Source: Candidatus Poseidonia sp.
GTDB taxonomy: Archaea > Thermoplasmatota > Poseidoniia > Poseidoniales > Poseidoniaceae
Assembly (NCBI GenBank): GCA_030829545.1
Contig: JAURAI010000003.1
Span: 1-64,000 of the forward strand
Direction of reading: 5' to 3'
Length of the DNA: 64,000 nucleotides
The notes beneath the pieces were generated by a model that was not told where the DNA came from, ran no database searches, and saw nothing but the letters and a program-made list of their open reading frames with translations. Each line of letters starts with the position of its first letter. Position 1 is the stretch's first letter. The translations under genes and the position numbers were made by a program. Positions 63,739 through 64,000 of this stretch are shown here, piece by piece.

Positions 63739-64000
63739 CATGGCTGAACCGCAGATTTGTGCATCCCTTGAAGGTACAACTGTCAAAGAGATGGCTGACG
63801 AAGCAGCGCGTGCAAACATTGCAGGCGCAGATTTAGTTGAAGTCCGATTTGATCGACTCTACCTCAAGAAGCCCGAACCCAACAAGGTTGAAGATGAAAA
63901 TGGAGAAATCCGACACGTCATGCCTCCAGAGGATGAATGGCATGTTCGAGACATGTCTGACGTGGATGTCAGCGCAGCCCTCTCGTCAATCAAGGAAAGT
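63739..64000 (+). CDS. aroD: Type I 3-dehydroquinate dehydratase, 3' end outside window
   Basis: Not in ORF track (no stop in window). MAEPQICASLEGTTVKEMADEAARANIAGADLVEVRFDRLYLKKPEPN... Confidence 0.75.

Noticed and set aside
63567-63779. 70-aa minus-strand ORF between gyrB and aroD
   Set aside because: Overlaps the aroD start and the inverted repeat; composition does not look coding.

Overview
The window reads as a gene-dense chromosomal segment from an uncultivated euryarchaeon. The best guess is Marine Group II / Candidatus Poseidoniales, inferred from gene content and not from a database search. Archaeal core genes include eL37, eL42 (L44e), eS27, aIF2-alpha, Nop10, PAC2-like, uL16/L10e, ABCE1, TyrRS, RPA with an RPA-associated protein, Hel308 with Cgi121, a geranylgeranyl-reductase-like protein and an archaeal type IV pilin. 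They sit beside bacterial-type MutS/MutL and DNA gyrase GyrB/GyrA. Metabolic genes include a squalene/phytoene synthase pair, EtfBA, an acyl-CoA dehydrogenase, PurF, AroA, AroD (cut by the right edge), MoaA, a polyprenyl synthase and an isopropylmalate-synthase-like enzyme. I found no CRISPR array, IS element, prophage or rRNA. Five genes absent from the supplied ORF track are read directly here: a zinc-ribbon protein with a KKSGGPPGGP repeat at the left edge, eL37, eS27, a 53-aa membrane protein, and partial aroD. One class II tRNA-Ser(CGA) is also present. The strongest leads for something new are: (i) the palindrome TCTATAGA, which accounts for every CTATAG I found in the window; (ii) a tandem pair of RecB/Cas4-like nucleases with apparent OB-fold tails; (iii) an MCM-N-like protein with no AAA+ domain; (iv) a HemC-like protein that seems to lack the cofactor cysteine; and (v) a split FlaJ/TadB-TadC-like secretion module with an unknown 117-aa partner. 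All family calls are from reading motifs by eye and none has been checked by a database search.
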